Shown piece by piece: positions 35,266 through 43,926 of a stretch of DNA of 64,000 nucleotides. Every line of letters starts with the position of its first letter. Position 1 is the first letter of the stretch. A program made the position numbers and the translations under genes. The stretch spans positions 1-64,000 of the forward strand of contig JAFKJK010000025.1 of the NCBI GenBank assembly GCA_017306015.1, written 5' to 3'. Source of the DNA: Propionibacteriaceae bacterium (GTDB lineage: Bacteria; Actinomycetota; Actinomycetes; Propionibacteriales; Propionibacteriaceae). The notes under the pieces were generated by a model. The model was not told the DNA's origin and ran no database searches. It was given only the letters and a program-made list of their open reading frames with translations.

Positions 35266-37110
35266 CTACTCCACCGTCACGCTCTTGGCGAGGTTCCGGG
35301 GCTGGTCGACGTCGTACCCCTTCAGCGTCGCCAGCTCGCAGGCGAACATCTGCAACGGGACGGTCGCCACCAGCGGCTGCAGCAGGGTGGAAACCTTCGG
35401 CAGCCGGAACAGGACGTCGGCGTAGGGCTCGACCTCGGCGTCCCCCGCTTCAGCGAGGACGATGGTCAGCGCGCCCCGCGCCCGGACTTCCTGGATGTTG
35501 GAGACGACCTTGTCGTGCAGTTGGTCGCGGCCCTGCGGCGGCACCACGACGAAGATCGGGACGCCGCCCTCGACCAGCGCGATCGGCCCGTGCTTCAGCT
35601 CCCCGGCCGGGAAGCCCTCGGCGTGCAGGTAGGCGATCTCCTTCAGCTTCAGCGCACCCTCCAGGGCCACCGGGTAGCCGACGTGCCGGCCGAGGAAGAG
35701 AACCGACTTGGTGCCGACGAAGCGGGCAGCGAGCTCCTTGATCGGGCCCAGCCCGTCCAGTACCTGCTGGATCAGCGGCGGCGTCGCCGCCAGTTCGGTC
35801 ATGACGGCGTGGATCTCGTCGTCGAACATCGTGCCGCGCACCTGGGCCAGGTAGAGGCCGAGCAGGTAGCAGGCGGCGACCTGGGTGAGGAAGCCCTTGG
35901 TCGAGGCGACCCCGATCTCCGGCCCGGCGTGGGTGTAGATGACCGCGTCCGACTCGCGGGGAATGGTGGCCCCATTGGTGTTGCAGATGGCGATCACCTT
36001 GGCGCGCTGTTCGCGGGCGTGCCGGATCGCCATCAGGGTGTCGGCGGTCTCGCCGGACTGGCTGATCGTCACCACCAGCGTCGAGCCGTCGATGATCGGG
36101 TCGCGGTAGCGGAACTCGGAGGCGATCTCGACCTCGCAGGCGATCCGCGTCCAGTGTTCGATCGCGTACTTGGCCACCAGGCCGGCGTAGTAGGCGCTGC
36201 CGCAGGCCACGACGATGATCTTGTCGATGCTGCGCAGCTCGGACGCGGGGATGTGCAGCTCGTCGAGCTTCAGCGAGCCGTCGGCCGCGTACCGTCCGAG
36301 CAGCGTGTCGGCGACCGCCTTCGGCTGCTCATAGATCTCCTTGCGCATGAACCAGTCGTAGCCGCCCTTCTCGGCGGCCGACAGGTCCCAGGTGACCTCG
36401 AACGGATGGCTGGGGGCCGGCTCCCCGAAGAAGTCGGTGATCGTGATGGCGTCGGCGGTGACGTCCACCACCTCGTCCTGGCCGAGCTCGATGGCGTGCC
36501 GGGTGAACTCGATGAAGGCCGCCACGTCGGAGGCCACGAAGTTCTCCCCGTCGCCGACGCCGACCACCAGCGGGGAGTTGCGGCGGGCAGCGACCAGGCG
36601 TCCGGCGTTGTCGGCGTCGATCGCGACCAGGGTGAACGCCCCCTCCAGGCGACGGCACACCGTCCGCATCGCCTCGGCGAGATCCGCTCCGGCGGACACC
36701 TCCCGGCCGAGCAGCTGGGCGGCCACCTCGGTGTCGGTCTGGGAACGGAACACCACCCCCTCCGCGACGAGCTCGGAACGCAGCGAGGCGAAGTTCTCGA
36801 TGATGCCGTTGTGGATCAGCGCCACCCGCTCGTTGGCAGAGACGTGCGGGTGCGCGTTGTCGTCGGTGGGACCGCCGTGCGTTGCCCAGCGGGTGTGCCC
36901 GATGCCCAGGCCGGTGTCCGGCAGCGGGCTGATGGCGAGTTCGGCATCCAGGTTGGCGATCTTGCCCGCCTTCTTACGGAACTCGATCGCCCCACCGTCG
37001 AGGACGGCGACGCCGGCGGAGTCGTAGCCGCGGTACTCCATCCTCCGCAGACCGTCCACGACCACTTCGCGGGCCACCCGGGGGCCGACGTACCCGATGA
37101 TTCCGCACAT
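35266..37110 (-). CDS. glmS: glutamine-fructose-6-phosphate aminotransferase (isomerising)
   Basis: A 614-aa GlmS, making glucosamine-6-phosphate for peptidoglycan. Cys2 is the amidotransferase nucleophile (CGIIGYVG). The N-domain contains HTRWATHG. Two SIS sugar-isomerase domains follow, with VVACGSAYYAGLVAKY and LFLGRHVGYPVALEGALKLK, and the protein ends in LAKSVTVE. ATG 37110 is fixed by Cys2 and follows TAGAGT (minus strand, 37118-37123) by 7 nt. No glmS ribozyme is seen upstream. Confidence 0.97.
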   Translation of the reverse strand: MCGIIGYVGPRVAREVVVDGLRRMEYRGYDSAGVAVLDGGAIEFRKKAGKIANLDAELAISPLPDTGLGIGHTRWATHGGPTDDNAHPHVSANERVALIHNGIIENFASLRSELVAEGVVFRSQTDTEVAAQLLGREVSAGADLAEAMRTVCRRLEGAFTLVAIDADNAGRLVAARRNSPLVVGVGDGENFVASDVAAFIEFTRHAIELGQDEVVDVTADAITITDFFGEPAPSHPFEVTWDLSAAEKGGYDWFMRKEIYEQPKAVADTLLGRYAADGSLKLDELHIPASELRSIDKIIVVACGSAYYAGLVAKYAIEHWTRIACEVEIASEFRYRDPIIDGSTLVVTISQSGETADTLMAIRHAREQRAKVIAICNTNGATIPRESDAVIYTHAGPEIGVASTKGFLTQVAACYLLGLYLAQVRGTMFDDEIHAVMTELAATPPLIQQVLDGLGPIKELAARFVGTKSVLFLGRHVGYPVALEGALKLKEIAYLHAEGFPAGELKHGPIALVEGGVPIFVVVPPQGRDQLHDKVVSNIQEVRARGALTIVLAEAGDAEVEPYADVLFRLPKVSTLLQPLVATVPLQMFACELATLKGYDVDQPRNLAKSVTVE

Positions 37111-37183
37111 GGCGGCCACTCTAGCTACTGGACGGGCTGTCATCGGCAAGCGTGTCGCCGACATCGTCCAGCCCACCAGGCGT

Positions 37184-37609
37184 TCAGCCCACCAGTTGGT
37201 AGGAGATCCCCAACAGGTCGTAGGTCTGCCGGGCGCGGTGGTCTCGCGTGAGGAGGAGCCGTCCGTCGGCACGTGCCGCCTCACCGACCAGGGCGTCGTA
37301 GATCGCTCCGCCGACGATCCCCAGGTCGGCGACCCGGCGCAACAGTTCCTGCTGGTCTCCGGGCGCAAGCCAGCAGGCTTCGGGGAACGCGGCTTCGAGC
37401 GACGTCCTGGCGTCCGCCGGGAGCACCCGGATCGGCCCGGGCAGCCGGGTCAGCACCGAATAGGTCTCGAAGGCAGCATGCCCGCTGAGCGCTGCTGTCC
37501 GCCCGGCCAGAGCGGTGACGCACGCCCGGTGCGCCGAGTGACCGGCGTCCAGGTAGGCGATTGCGACGCTGGTGTCGACCGCCCACCGACCGCTATCGCT
37601 GGAGGGCAT
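37184..37609 (-). CDS. PIN-domain toxin (VapC family)
   Basis: A 141-aa PIN-domain ribonuclease. Acidic residues of the active site are in AVDTSVAIAYLD (near residue 13), in the FETYSVLTR segment, and in GGAIYDALVGEAAR and LLTRDHRA later on. It overlaps an AbrB-type antitoxin gene by 17 nt, the usual toxin-antitoxin layout. The ATG 37609 start gives the standard N-terminus; the longer frame lies inside the antitoxin gene. Confidence 0.9.
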   Translation of the reverse strand: MPSSDSGRWAVDTSVAIAYLDAGHSAHRACVTALAGRTAALSGHAAFETYSVLTRLPGPIRVLPADARTSLEAAFPEACWLAPGDQQELLRRVADLGIVGGAIYDALVGEAARADGRLLLTRDHRARQTYDLLGISYQLVG

Positions 37610-37841
37610 CGCGAAGCTGCTGGACGTCGGCGTCGGTGGTGGCATGGCCCCCGACGGCGGGGAAGTAGGGCCGCCCGTCCTCCGACCAGGCGAGTTGGCG
37701 TCCGGGTTGGCGACGGCGCTCGAGCTGGATCGTCCCGCGCTCGACGTCGATCTCCAGCTCGGTGCCGGCAACCAGATCGAGGCTGTCGCGGATCTCCTTC
37801 GGGATCACCACCCGACCCGCCTTGTCGATCGTTACCATCAT
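37593..37841 (-). CDS. AbrB/SpoVT-type antitoxin
   Basis: An 82-aa antitoxin. The swapped-hairpin DNA-binding domain is at residues 2-45 (MVTIDKAGRVVIPKEIRDSL, then GTELEIDVERG). The C-terminal tail neutralises the overlapping PIN toxin. ATG 37841 is chosen because TAGAAT (minus strand, 37849-37854) ends 7 nt upstream, implying leaderless translation. ATG 37850 and GTG 37862 are possible longer starts. Such antitoxins repress their own promoter. Confidence 0.86.
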   Translation of the reverse strand: MMVTIDKAGRVVIPKEIRDSLDLVAGTELEIDVERGTIQLERRRQPGRQLAWSEDGRPYFPAVGGHATTDADVQQLRDALQR

Positions 37842-37949
37842 GGATGCCATTCTACCATTCACTCAGGACCCTGCCGATCGGCTCGGCCCACGTCCCGGGT
37901 CACCCGCCCCTCCTCAGCCGCGAGCGCTGGATATGGTTCAATCTGGTGC

Positions 37950-38921
37950 GTGCCAGAGACGCCAGCGACGAGCGCCCCAGAGGACGACCCGTACGGCCCC
38001 TTCCTCACCCTCGACCGACAGCACTGGGCTGCGCTGGCCGCGTCCCGTGCCGTCGCCCTGGACGAGGGGACGCTCGACCGGCTCCGGGGCATCGGCGACC
38101 CGACGGACGCGGACGAGGTGCGCGAGGTCTACCTGCCGCTGACCGAGTTGATCGCGCTGTACTCCGAGCGGACGGGGGACCTGTTCGCGGCCAGCCACGA
38201 GTTCCTCGGCCTGGGCGGTCAGCGGACGCCGTTCGTGATCGGCATCGCCGGCTCGGTGGCCGTGGGCAAGTCGACCACCTCCCGGTTGCTGGCCGAGCTG
38301 CTGCGCCGGCTCCCGTCCCACCCGAAGGTCGACCTGCTGACCACGGACGGCTTCCTCTACCCGAACGCCAGGCTGATCGAGCTGGGCCTGCTGGACCGCA
38401 AGGGCTACCCGGAGAGCTATGACCAGCGGGCGCTGGTGCAGTTCGTGATGGACGTGAAGTCGGGCATGCCGGAGGTGAGCGCGCCGGTGTACTCCCACAA
38501 CGAGTACGACATCGTCGCGGGCCGTCGGATCACCGTGACGCAGCCGGACATCCTGATCGTCGAGGGTCTCAACGTGCTGCAGCCGCCGCGGATCCGGCGG
38601 GACGGCAGCACCGGCCTGGCGCTGAGCGACTTCTTCGACTTCACCGTCTACGTGGACGCCGCCGACTCCGACGTCCGGGACTGGTACCTGGCCCGGTTCA
38701 TGCGGCTGCGCGAGACCGCGTTCCGGGATCCGAACTCCTACTTCGTGCGGTTCTCCTCGCTCAGCGACGAGGAGGCGACCCGGACGGCCCTGGAGTTCTG
38801 GGACAACATCAACGGCCCGAACCTTGAGTTGAACATCCGTCCGACCAGGGGACGGGCGACCGCCATCCTGCGCAAGGGCCCGGATCACCAGGTCAGCTGG
38901 GTGCGGATCCGCAAGGTCTGA
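37950..38921 (+). CDS. coaA: pantothenate kinase (type I)
   Basis: A 323-aa CoaA phosphorylating pantothenate, the first step of CoA synthesis. It shows PFLTLDRQHWAALA at the N-terminus, P-loop GIAGSVAVGKSTTS at residues 98-111, DLLTTDGFLYPNARL near 127, and the C-terminal NGPNLELNIRPTRGRATAIL. GTG 37950 is chosen; the in-frame extension to 37572 runs over the antitoxin gene. Confidence 0.95.
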   Translation: MPETPATSAPEDDPYGPFLTLDRQHWAALAASRAVALDEGTLDRLRGIGDPTDADEVREVYLPLTELIALYSERTGDLFAASHEFLGLGGQRTPFVIGIAGSVAVGKSTTSRLLAELLRRLPSHPKVDLLTTDGFLYPNARLIELGLLDRKGYPESYDQRALVQFVMDVKSGMPEVSAPVYSHNEYDIVAGRRITVTQPDILIVEGLNVLQPPRIRRDGSTGLALSDFFDFTVYVDAADSDVRDWYLARFMRLRETAFRDPNSYFVRFSSLSDEEATRTALEFWDNINGPNLELNIRPTRGRATAILRKGPDHQVSWVRIRKV

Positions 38922-38979
38922 GGGCCAACTCTCCAGAACCCAGGAAGCCTTCAGCAGGCTGCGTTATCCTGCCACGGAT

Positions 38980-39007
38980 GGGGCGTTCGCAGGCACGACG
39001 ACGCCCC
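38980..39007 (+). other. hairpin in leader of GNAT gene
   Basis: GGGGCGT (38980-38986) can pair with ACGCCCC (39001-39007), 14 nt before the GTG of the next gene and just after a -10-like TATCCT (38965-38970). It may be a structured 5' leader affecting translation or a leftover terminator of coaA. There is no U-tract. Confidence 0.4.
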
Positions 39008-39020
39008 TGGGGGTGGGGAC

Positions 39021-39428
39021 GTGATTGAAGAACTCGGCGCCGGTGACGCTCGCTCGGTCGTCCTGTTGTGGGACGAGGCCGGTCTCACCCGGCCCTGGAA
39101 CAACCCGCGCGAGGACTTCCTGCAAGCGGTGAAGGGTTCGTCGTCGACGGTGCTCGGAGTACGCGAGGACGGCATCCTGGTGGGCTCGGCGATGGTCGGC
39201 TTCGACGGCCACCGAGGCTGGGTGTACTACCTGTCGGTGGCCAAGGCGTTCCGGGGCCAGGGGTACGGGCGGCGCCTGATGTCCGGGGCCGAGACCTGGC
39301 TGCGCGCCCGCGGCGCGAAGAAGGTGCAGTTCATGGTGCGCCGCGAGAACGACGAGGTCATCGACTTCTACACCAGGCTGGGCTACGTCCCCCAGTACGT
39401 GCAGGTGCTGGGCCGCCGGCTGGACTGA
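39021..39428 (+). CDS. GNAT family acetyltransferase (YpeA-like)
   Basis: A 135-aa acetyltransferase. The acetyl-CoA loop is SVAKAFRGQGYGRRLM near residue 75, followed by VQFMVRRENDEVIDFYTRLG, closely like the YpeA group whose substrate is unknown. GTG 39021 is preceded by a G-rich stretch (GGGGGTGGGGAC) that can serve as ribosome-binding site. Confidence 0.88.
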   Translation: MIEELGAGDARSVVLLWDEAGLTRPWNNPREDFLQAVKGSSSTVLGVREDGILVGSAMVGFDGHRGWVYYLSVAKAFRGQGYGRRLMSGAETWLRARGAKKVQFMVRRENDEVIDFYTRLGYVPQYVQVLGRRLD

Positions 39429-39443
39429 GGGCTCGGCGCGTCA

Positions 39444-40316
39444 TCAGGATCGCTCCAGGGCCGGCGTCGCTCGATCTTCCTTCACGTCCTTGACCAGGCG
39501 GGCGACGTGAATCGCGACGAACGCAACCTCGTCGGAGGTGATGCCCGTTCCCAGTCCGAGGCGGATGAGATAGGCGATGCGGTGGGCGCAGGCGATCTCG
39601 TCGGAGAAGTTCTCGGCGATCGAACGCATCAGCTCGTTCGGGGTGTCCTCCAGCTGGGTGTGCCGCTCGATCCGCGCGAACACGTACCGGAGGTGCGTGA
39701 CGAAACGCGACGCGCTCATCGACTCCCGGTCGACTGCGACGCCGAACGAGGAGTCGATGACGTCGAAGAACTGACTGATCAGGGTCAGCTGACGAGTCCA
39801 GGGCAGGCTGTTGGGAGCGGACCCGGCGTGCGCGTTGATGAAGTGCATCGCGAAGCTGATGGACTCCTCGTCCGGCAGCTGCACGCCGAGCCGGCTCTGC
39901 ACGATGGTGACCGCTCGTCGCCCCACCGCCGTGTAAGTGGGGTACAACTGAGCGATCTCCCACGCCAGCGGGTACTCCACCGAGATGCCCTCCCGTTGCC
40001 GCCGTAACGCGAAGCTGAGGTGATCGGCGATCGCGATAGCCAGCGACTGGCTCGGGGGGATGGACAGCTCTGTCTGAGCGGCCTCGCAGACCTCCACCGC
40101 TGCATCCAGATAGGCGCTCGGGAGGTCGGCGAGGAAGGCGCCGAGTTGCTCGAGAGGCTGGGCCGGGCTGGGCCGAAAGACCCGCTCGACCTCCTCTTCG
40201 GGCAGCTCCGTCCCCTTCTTGTGCCGGAACCCGATCCCTGGCCCGAGGGCCACGACCTCGCCGCTGTCCGCGGTCGCGATGACGGCGTTGTTGCTGAGGA
40301 TCCGCTCGATGTACAT
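39444..40316 (-). CDS. licT: BglG/LicT-family transcriptional antiterminator
   Basis: A 290-aa RNA-binding regulator. Residues 1-55 form the CAT domain (RILSNNAVIATADSGEVVAL, GIGFRHKKG). Two PTS regulation domains follow (about 65-170 and 172-280) with the phosphorylatable histidines in IADHLSFAL, AMHFINAH and VAIHVARL. When beta-glucosides are taken up, it should bind the RAT RNA upstream of bglF and prevent termination. It is the last gene of its own operon. Confidence 0.94.
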   Translation of the reverse strand: MYIERILSNNAVIATADSGEVVALGPGIGFRHKKGTELPEEEVERVFRPSPAQPLEQLGAFLADLPSAYLDAAVEVCEAAQTELSIPPSQSLAIAIADHLSFALRRQREGISVEYPLAWEIAQLYPTYTAVGRRAVTIVQSRLGVQLPDEESISFAMHFINAHAGSAPNSLPWTRQLTLISQFFDVIDSSFGVAVDRESMSASRFVTHLRYVFARIERHTQLEDTPNELMRSIAENFSDEIACAHRIAYLIRLGLGTGITSDEVAFVAIHVARLVKDVKEDRATPALERS

Positions 40317-40348
40317 CGTTGTCCATCCCCGAAATCGGCCAGGGCTGG

Positions 40349-41860
40349 CTAGCCGCTGGACAGCGACGCGCCGCGGCTTGCGATCACGTCCCGGTACCAG
40401 GCGAACGAGTCCTTGCGAACTCGCCGCAGGCTGCCCTGACCGTAGTTGTCCTGATCAACGTAGACGAAGCCGTATCGCTTCGACATCTGCGAGGTACCGC
40501 AGGAGACGAGGTCGATCGGACCCCACGAGGTGTAGCCCATCACCTCCACGCCGTCCGCGATCGCCTCCCTGATCTGCACGAGGTGCTCGCGCAGGTACTC
40601 GATCCGGTACTGGTCGTGGACGCTGCCGTCCTCGCCGAGAGCTTCCTCGGCGCCGAGCCCGTTCTCGACTATGAAGATCGGCACCTGGTAGCGATCCCAG
40701 AGTCGGTTCAGCGAGATCCGCAGTCCGACCGCGTCGATCGGCCACCCCCACCGGGTCAGTTCGAGGTACGGATTCTTCAGTGCACCAACCAGTAGGCCCA
40801 CCTGCTCCTGGGCTCCGGGCCGGTCCTCGGTGAGGTGCGACATGTAGTAGCTGATCCCGACGTAGTCGACCGTGCCGGCTGCCAGGACCTCGTCGTCGCC
40901 GTCTGCGAACTCGATGCTCAATCCGCTGTCCCGGAAGTACCGCAGGGCGTAGCCGGGATACCTTCCGCGGACGGCGACATCGGGGTAGAAGAAGTTGGTC
41001 TGGTCCTCCTTCATGGCCTGGAGCACGTCGTCCGGCTTGGGCGTGGCCGGGTACACCTCGATCCGGTTGATCATCGCGCCGATCATCGCGTCCTCGGGCA
41101 GGATCTCCCTGGCCGCGGCGACGGCGAGGGCGCTCGCCACGAACTGGTGGTGAGTGGCCTGGTAGGCCACCTCGCGGGCCGGACGGTCCGTCCGGTCAAG
41201 GAGCACGCCGGCACCGGTGTAGACGCTGGTCAGGTTCATGTTCATCTCGTTGAACGTCAGCCAGTACCTGACCTTGTCGCGGTAACGGGTGAGGATCGAT
41301 CGGGCGAACTTCTCGAATGCAGGGATGCACTCCCGGGAAAGCCAACCGTTGTAGCGGCGCGTGAGCTCGAGCGGCATCTCGTAGTGCGACATGGTCACGA
41401 CGGGCTGGATGCCGTGGGCGAGCAGCTCGTCGAACACCCGGTCGTAGAACGTCAGCCCCTCCTCGTTCGGCTCGTCCTCCAGGCCGGTGGGATAGATCCT
41501 GGCCCACGAGATCGAGAGCCGGAACGCGGTGAAGCCCATCTCGGCGAACAGCGCGATGTCGTCGGCGTAGCGGTGGTAGAAGTCGATGCCCCACCGCTTG
41601 GGGAACACGCCTTCGAGAATGCCGGCGTCTGCTGCGTCCAACTCCGCCCCGGTCACCTCGAAGGTGAAGTTGTCGGCACCGTCCGCGACGTCGGGACGGT
41701 ACCGCGCCAGGTCGGACGTTGACAGGCCCTTGCCGCCTTCGGCGTAGGCACCCTCGATCTGATTGGCGGCGGTAGCGCCGCCCCACAGGAATGACGCCGG
41801 GAACTCGACCGGGTCGGTGATCGCCGGCCGTCCGGTCTGCCCGGAGCTCTGCGCAGTCAC
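40349..41860 (-). CDS. bglA: 6-phospho-beta-glucosidase (GH1)
   Basis: A 503-aa family 1 glycosidase cleaving phosphorylated beta-glucosides delivered by the PTS. The acid/base is E205 in TFNEMN and the nucleophile E399 in FIVENGLG. The N-terminal FPASFLWGGATAANQIEGAY is the family signature. The GTG start overlaps the bglF stop by 4 nt, so translation is coupled. It ends 33 nt before licT. Confidence 0.95.
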   Translation of the reverse strand: MTAQSSGQTGRPAITDPVEFPASFLWGGATAANQIEGAYAEGGKGLSTSDLARYRPDVADGADNFTFEVTGAELDAADAGILEGVFPKRWGIDFYHRYADDIALFAEMGFTAFRLSISWARIYPTGLEDEPNEEGLTFYDRVFDELLAHGIQPVVTMSHYEMPLELTRRYNGWLSRECIPAFEKFARSILTRYRDKVRYWLTFNEMNMNLTSVYTGAGVLLDRTDRPAREVAYQATHHQFVASALAVAAAREILPEDAMIGAMINRIEVYPATPKPDDVLQAMKEDQTNFFYPDVAVRGRYPGYALRYFRDSGLSIEFADGDDEVLAAGTVDYVGISYYMSHLTEDRPGAQEQVGLLVGALKNPYLELTRWGWPIDAVGLRISLNRLWDRYQVPIFIVENGLGAEEALGEDGSVHDQYRIEYLREHLVQIREAIADGVEVMGYTSWGPIDLVSCGTSQMSKRYGFVYVDQDNYGQGSLRRVRKDSFAWYRDVIASRGASLSSG

Positions 41861-43725
41861 CGGGTCACCTCCAGCAGAACATCACCGGGACTGACGTCGA
41901 CATGGGTTGTTCGTTCGACCCGGCTCAGCATGGCCGAGTTCGTCACGAGCACCACCGTGGTCGAGTCGTAGCCGGCGGCAGTCAACGCCTTGAGGTCGAC
42001 CGTGCCGATGGCATCACCGGCGGTAACTCGGTCTCCGGCCTGGACCGCCGGCCGGAAGTACTCGCCCTCGAGCTTGATGGTGTCGATGCCAACGTGGACC
42101 AGCACCTCGATCCCGTCGTCGGTTCGAATGCCGTAGGCGTGCGGGAGACAGGCGATCACCACGCCGTCGGCGGGCGCGAAGAGCTGCCCGTCCGCCGGGA
42201 GCAGGGCGACCCCCTTGCCCATGGATCCGCTCGCGAACACCTGGTCGCTGATCTCGGACAGCGTCCGGGTCGAGCCGGCCATCGGGGCAAGGATCCTGGA
42301 CGTGCGGACTGCGGCGGCGACCGCCGGAGTGGCGGTGACGCCGCCCGCGACCGGGAGGCCCGCGGCGGGCTCCTTCACGCCGAACAGGTAGGTCAGAACG
42401 AAAGCGAGCACCATGGCTCCGACCACGCCGATGACGAAGACCGTGAAGTCCCCGGAGCCGAGCGCCGCCGGCATGCTGATCAGCGACGGGACCGCGAACG
42501 CGTGCGAGACCACACCGCTGGCGGCGATCACGGCACCGCCAACCGCGGCGCTGCCGAGGCCGATGATGAAAGGCCGGCGCAGGGGAAGGTTCACACCGTA
42601 GACGGCGGGCTCGGAGATGCCGGACAGTAGTCCGCTCAGGGCGGCGGGGCCCGCGACCTGCTTGAGCTTGGCGTTGCGCGTCCGGAGGAAGACGGCGAGG
42701 ACGGCGCCTGTCTGGGCGGTCACGCCGGCGTAGAACGGCAGGATCGTGAACGACTGGCCTGACGTTCCGAACTCGTTGATGATGACGGCGATCATCGCCC
42801 AGTGCAGCCCGAAGACAACCAGGAACTGGGCAAGACCGCCGATCACGAAGCCGGCCGCAACCGGGCTGACGGTATAGATCCAGCCGACGGCGTTGGTGAT
42901 CGCCTGGCCGAGGTACGTGGTGAGCGGGCCGATGGTCATCAGGCTCAGCGGGAAGAGGATCAGCACGATCAAGGCGGGCGACAGGAAGTTCACCACCATG
43001 CCTGGCAGCACCTTCTTCAGCCAGCGTTCGGCATGGCTCTGCACCCACACGATCACCACGATCGGGATGACCGACGAGGTGTAGGTCGCCATCACGACCG
43101 GGATCCCGAAGAACGTGACCGGCGCCTCAGCGCTGGCCAGTCCGATGATCGACGGATACAGCAGGCCACCGGCGAGCGTGAGTGAGACGAACTGGTTCGC
43201 GCCGAACCGCTTGGCAGCAGTGAACGCGAGGAACATGGGCAGGAAGTAGAACAGGGCATCCGCGGACGCGCTGAGGATCACGTACGTCGTTGACGTGGAC
43301 GCGAGCCAGCCGAAGCTCGAGGCCACCAGGATGAACGCCTTCAGCAAGCCAGTGCCCGCGAGGACCCAGAGGATCGGCTGGAAGATGGCGGAGATCAGGT
43401 TCACGAACCGGTCGAACAGGTTGGCTGTCTCCGGTGCGGGAGCGGCCTCCTCGCTGTCCTGCCGGGGAAGGAGGGCCTCCAGCTGTTCCCTGACCTGGAG
43501 CACGTCGCTCCCGATGACGACCTGCACCTGACCGCCGGCGTTCACCACGGAGATCACCCCGTCCAGCTGCTCGAGATCCGCGCGCTGGACCTTGGACGGA
43601 TCCTTCAGGACGAACCTGAGCCGTGTGAAACACGATGTCAGGGACGTCACGTTCGCCGGACCACCGACCTTGTCCAGTACTGCCTGGGCCAAGGCCTGCC
43701 GACTCATTACTCGCTCGTTGCTCAC
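41857..43725 (-). CDS. bglF: PTS beta-glucoside transporter EIIBCA
   Basis: A 622-aa fused transporter that imports and phosphorylates beta-glucosides. Domain order is EIIB with phospho-Cys32 (TSCFTRLRF), a membrane EIIC (about 105-455) with ten or so hydrophobic segments, and EIIA with phospho-His544 (LVHVGIDTIKLEG). GTG 43725 has AGGAGACA upstream; the extension to 43890 reads through the antiterminator leader and is rejected. It is the first gene of bglF-bglA-licT. Confidence 0.95.
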   Translation of the reverse strand: MSNERVMSRQALAQAVLDKVGGPANVTSLTSCFTRLRFVLKDPSKVQRADLEQLDGVISVVNAGGQVQVVIGSDVLQVREQLEALLPRQDSEEAAPAPETANLFDRFVNLISAIFQPILWVLAGTGLLKAFILVASSFGWLASTSTTYVILSASADALFYFLPMFLAFTAAKRFGANQFVSLTLAGGLLYPSIIGLASAEAPVTFFGIPVVMATYTSSVIPIVVIVWVQSHAERWLKKVLPGMVVNFLSPALIVLILFPLSLMTIGPLTTYLGQAITNAVGWIYTVSPVAAGFVIGGLAQFLVVFGLHWAMIAVIINEFGTSGQSFTILPFYAGVTAQTGAVLAVFLRTRNAKLKQVAGPAALSGLLSGISEPAVYGVNLPLRRPFIIGLGSAAVGGAVIAASGVVSHAFAVPSLISMPAALGSGDFTVFVIGVVGAMVLAFVLTYLFGVKEPAAGLPVAGGVTATPAVAAAVRTSRILAPMAGSTRTLSEISDQVFASGSMGKGVALLPADGQLFAPADGVVIACLPHAYGIRTDDGIEVLVHVGIDTIKLEGEYFRPAVQAGDRVTAGDAIGTVDLKALTAAGYDSTTVVLVTNSAMLSRVERTTHVDVSPGDVLLEVTR

Positions 43726-43768
43726 ACTGTCTCCTATGACTGTGATCGAGCGGGCGACTTCCGGGCAC

Positions 43769-43821
43769 AAAAAAACGAGCCCCAGACATCGCACGCTCTC
43801 GTGTGCTGATGCTTGAGCTCG
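43769..43821 (-). terminator. bgl leader terminator
   Basis: In the bglF leader on the minus strand, CGAGC (43817-43821) pairs with GCTCG (43776-43780), with further CATC/GATG and GCAC/GTGC pairing inside, followed directly by seven U residues (43769-43775). It adjoins the RAT at its 5' foot, so antiterminator binding would compete with it. Confidence 0.85.
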
Positions 43822-43846
43822 GGTCTTGCCTTGGGAGTCACAACCC
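43821..43846 (-). promoter_or_regulatory. RAT antiterminator RNA target of LicT
   Basis: On the minus strand the RNA reads GGGTTGTGACT, then CCCAAGGCAAGACCC. This is the ribonucleic antiterminator pattern (GGRTTGTKAC ... GGCAARACC) recognised by BglG/LicT proteins, here with a short apical loop. It touches the 5' stem of the leader terminator at 43821 and lies about 95 nt upstream of bglF. A dyad GAACGG-N6-CCGTTC (43856-43873) lies just upstream and may be an operator. Confidence 0.8.
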
Positions 43847-43926
43847 CTGGCTCTCGAACGGATCAGACCGTTCGCCGCAAACGGTACCACCGAGGGCGGC
43901 GTGTGTGAAGACCGGCCAGGCGTGCC

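Noticed and set aside
37111..37183. glmS ribozyme
   Set aside because: The gap upstream of glmS is short, and a -10 box lies 7 nt before the start, leaving no room for the ribozyme.
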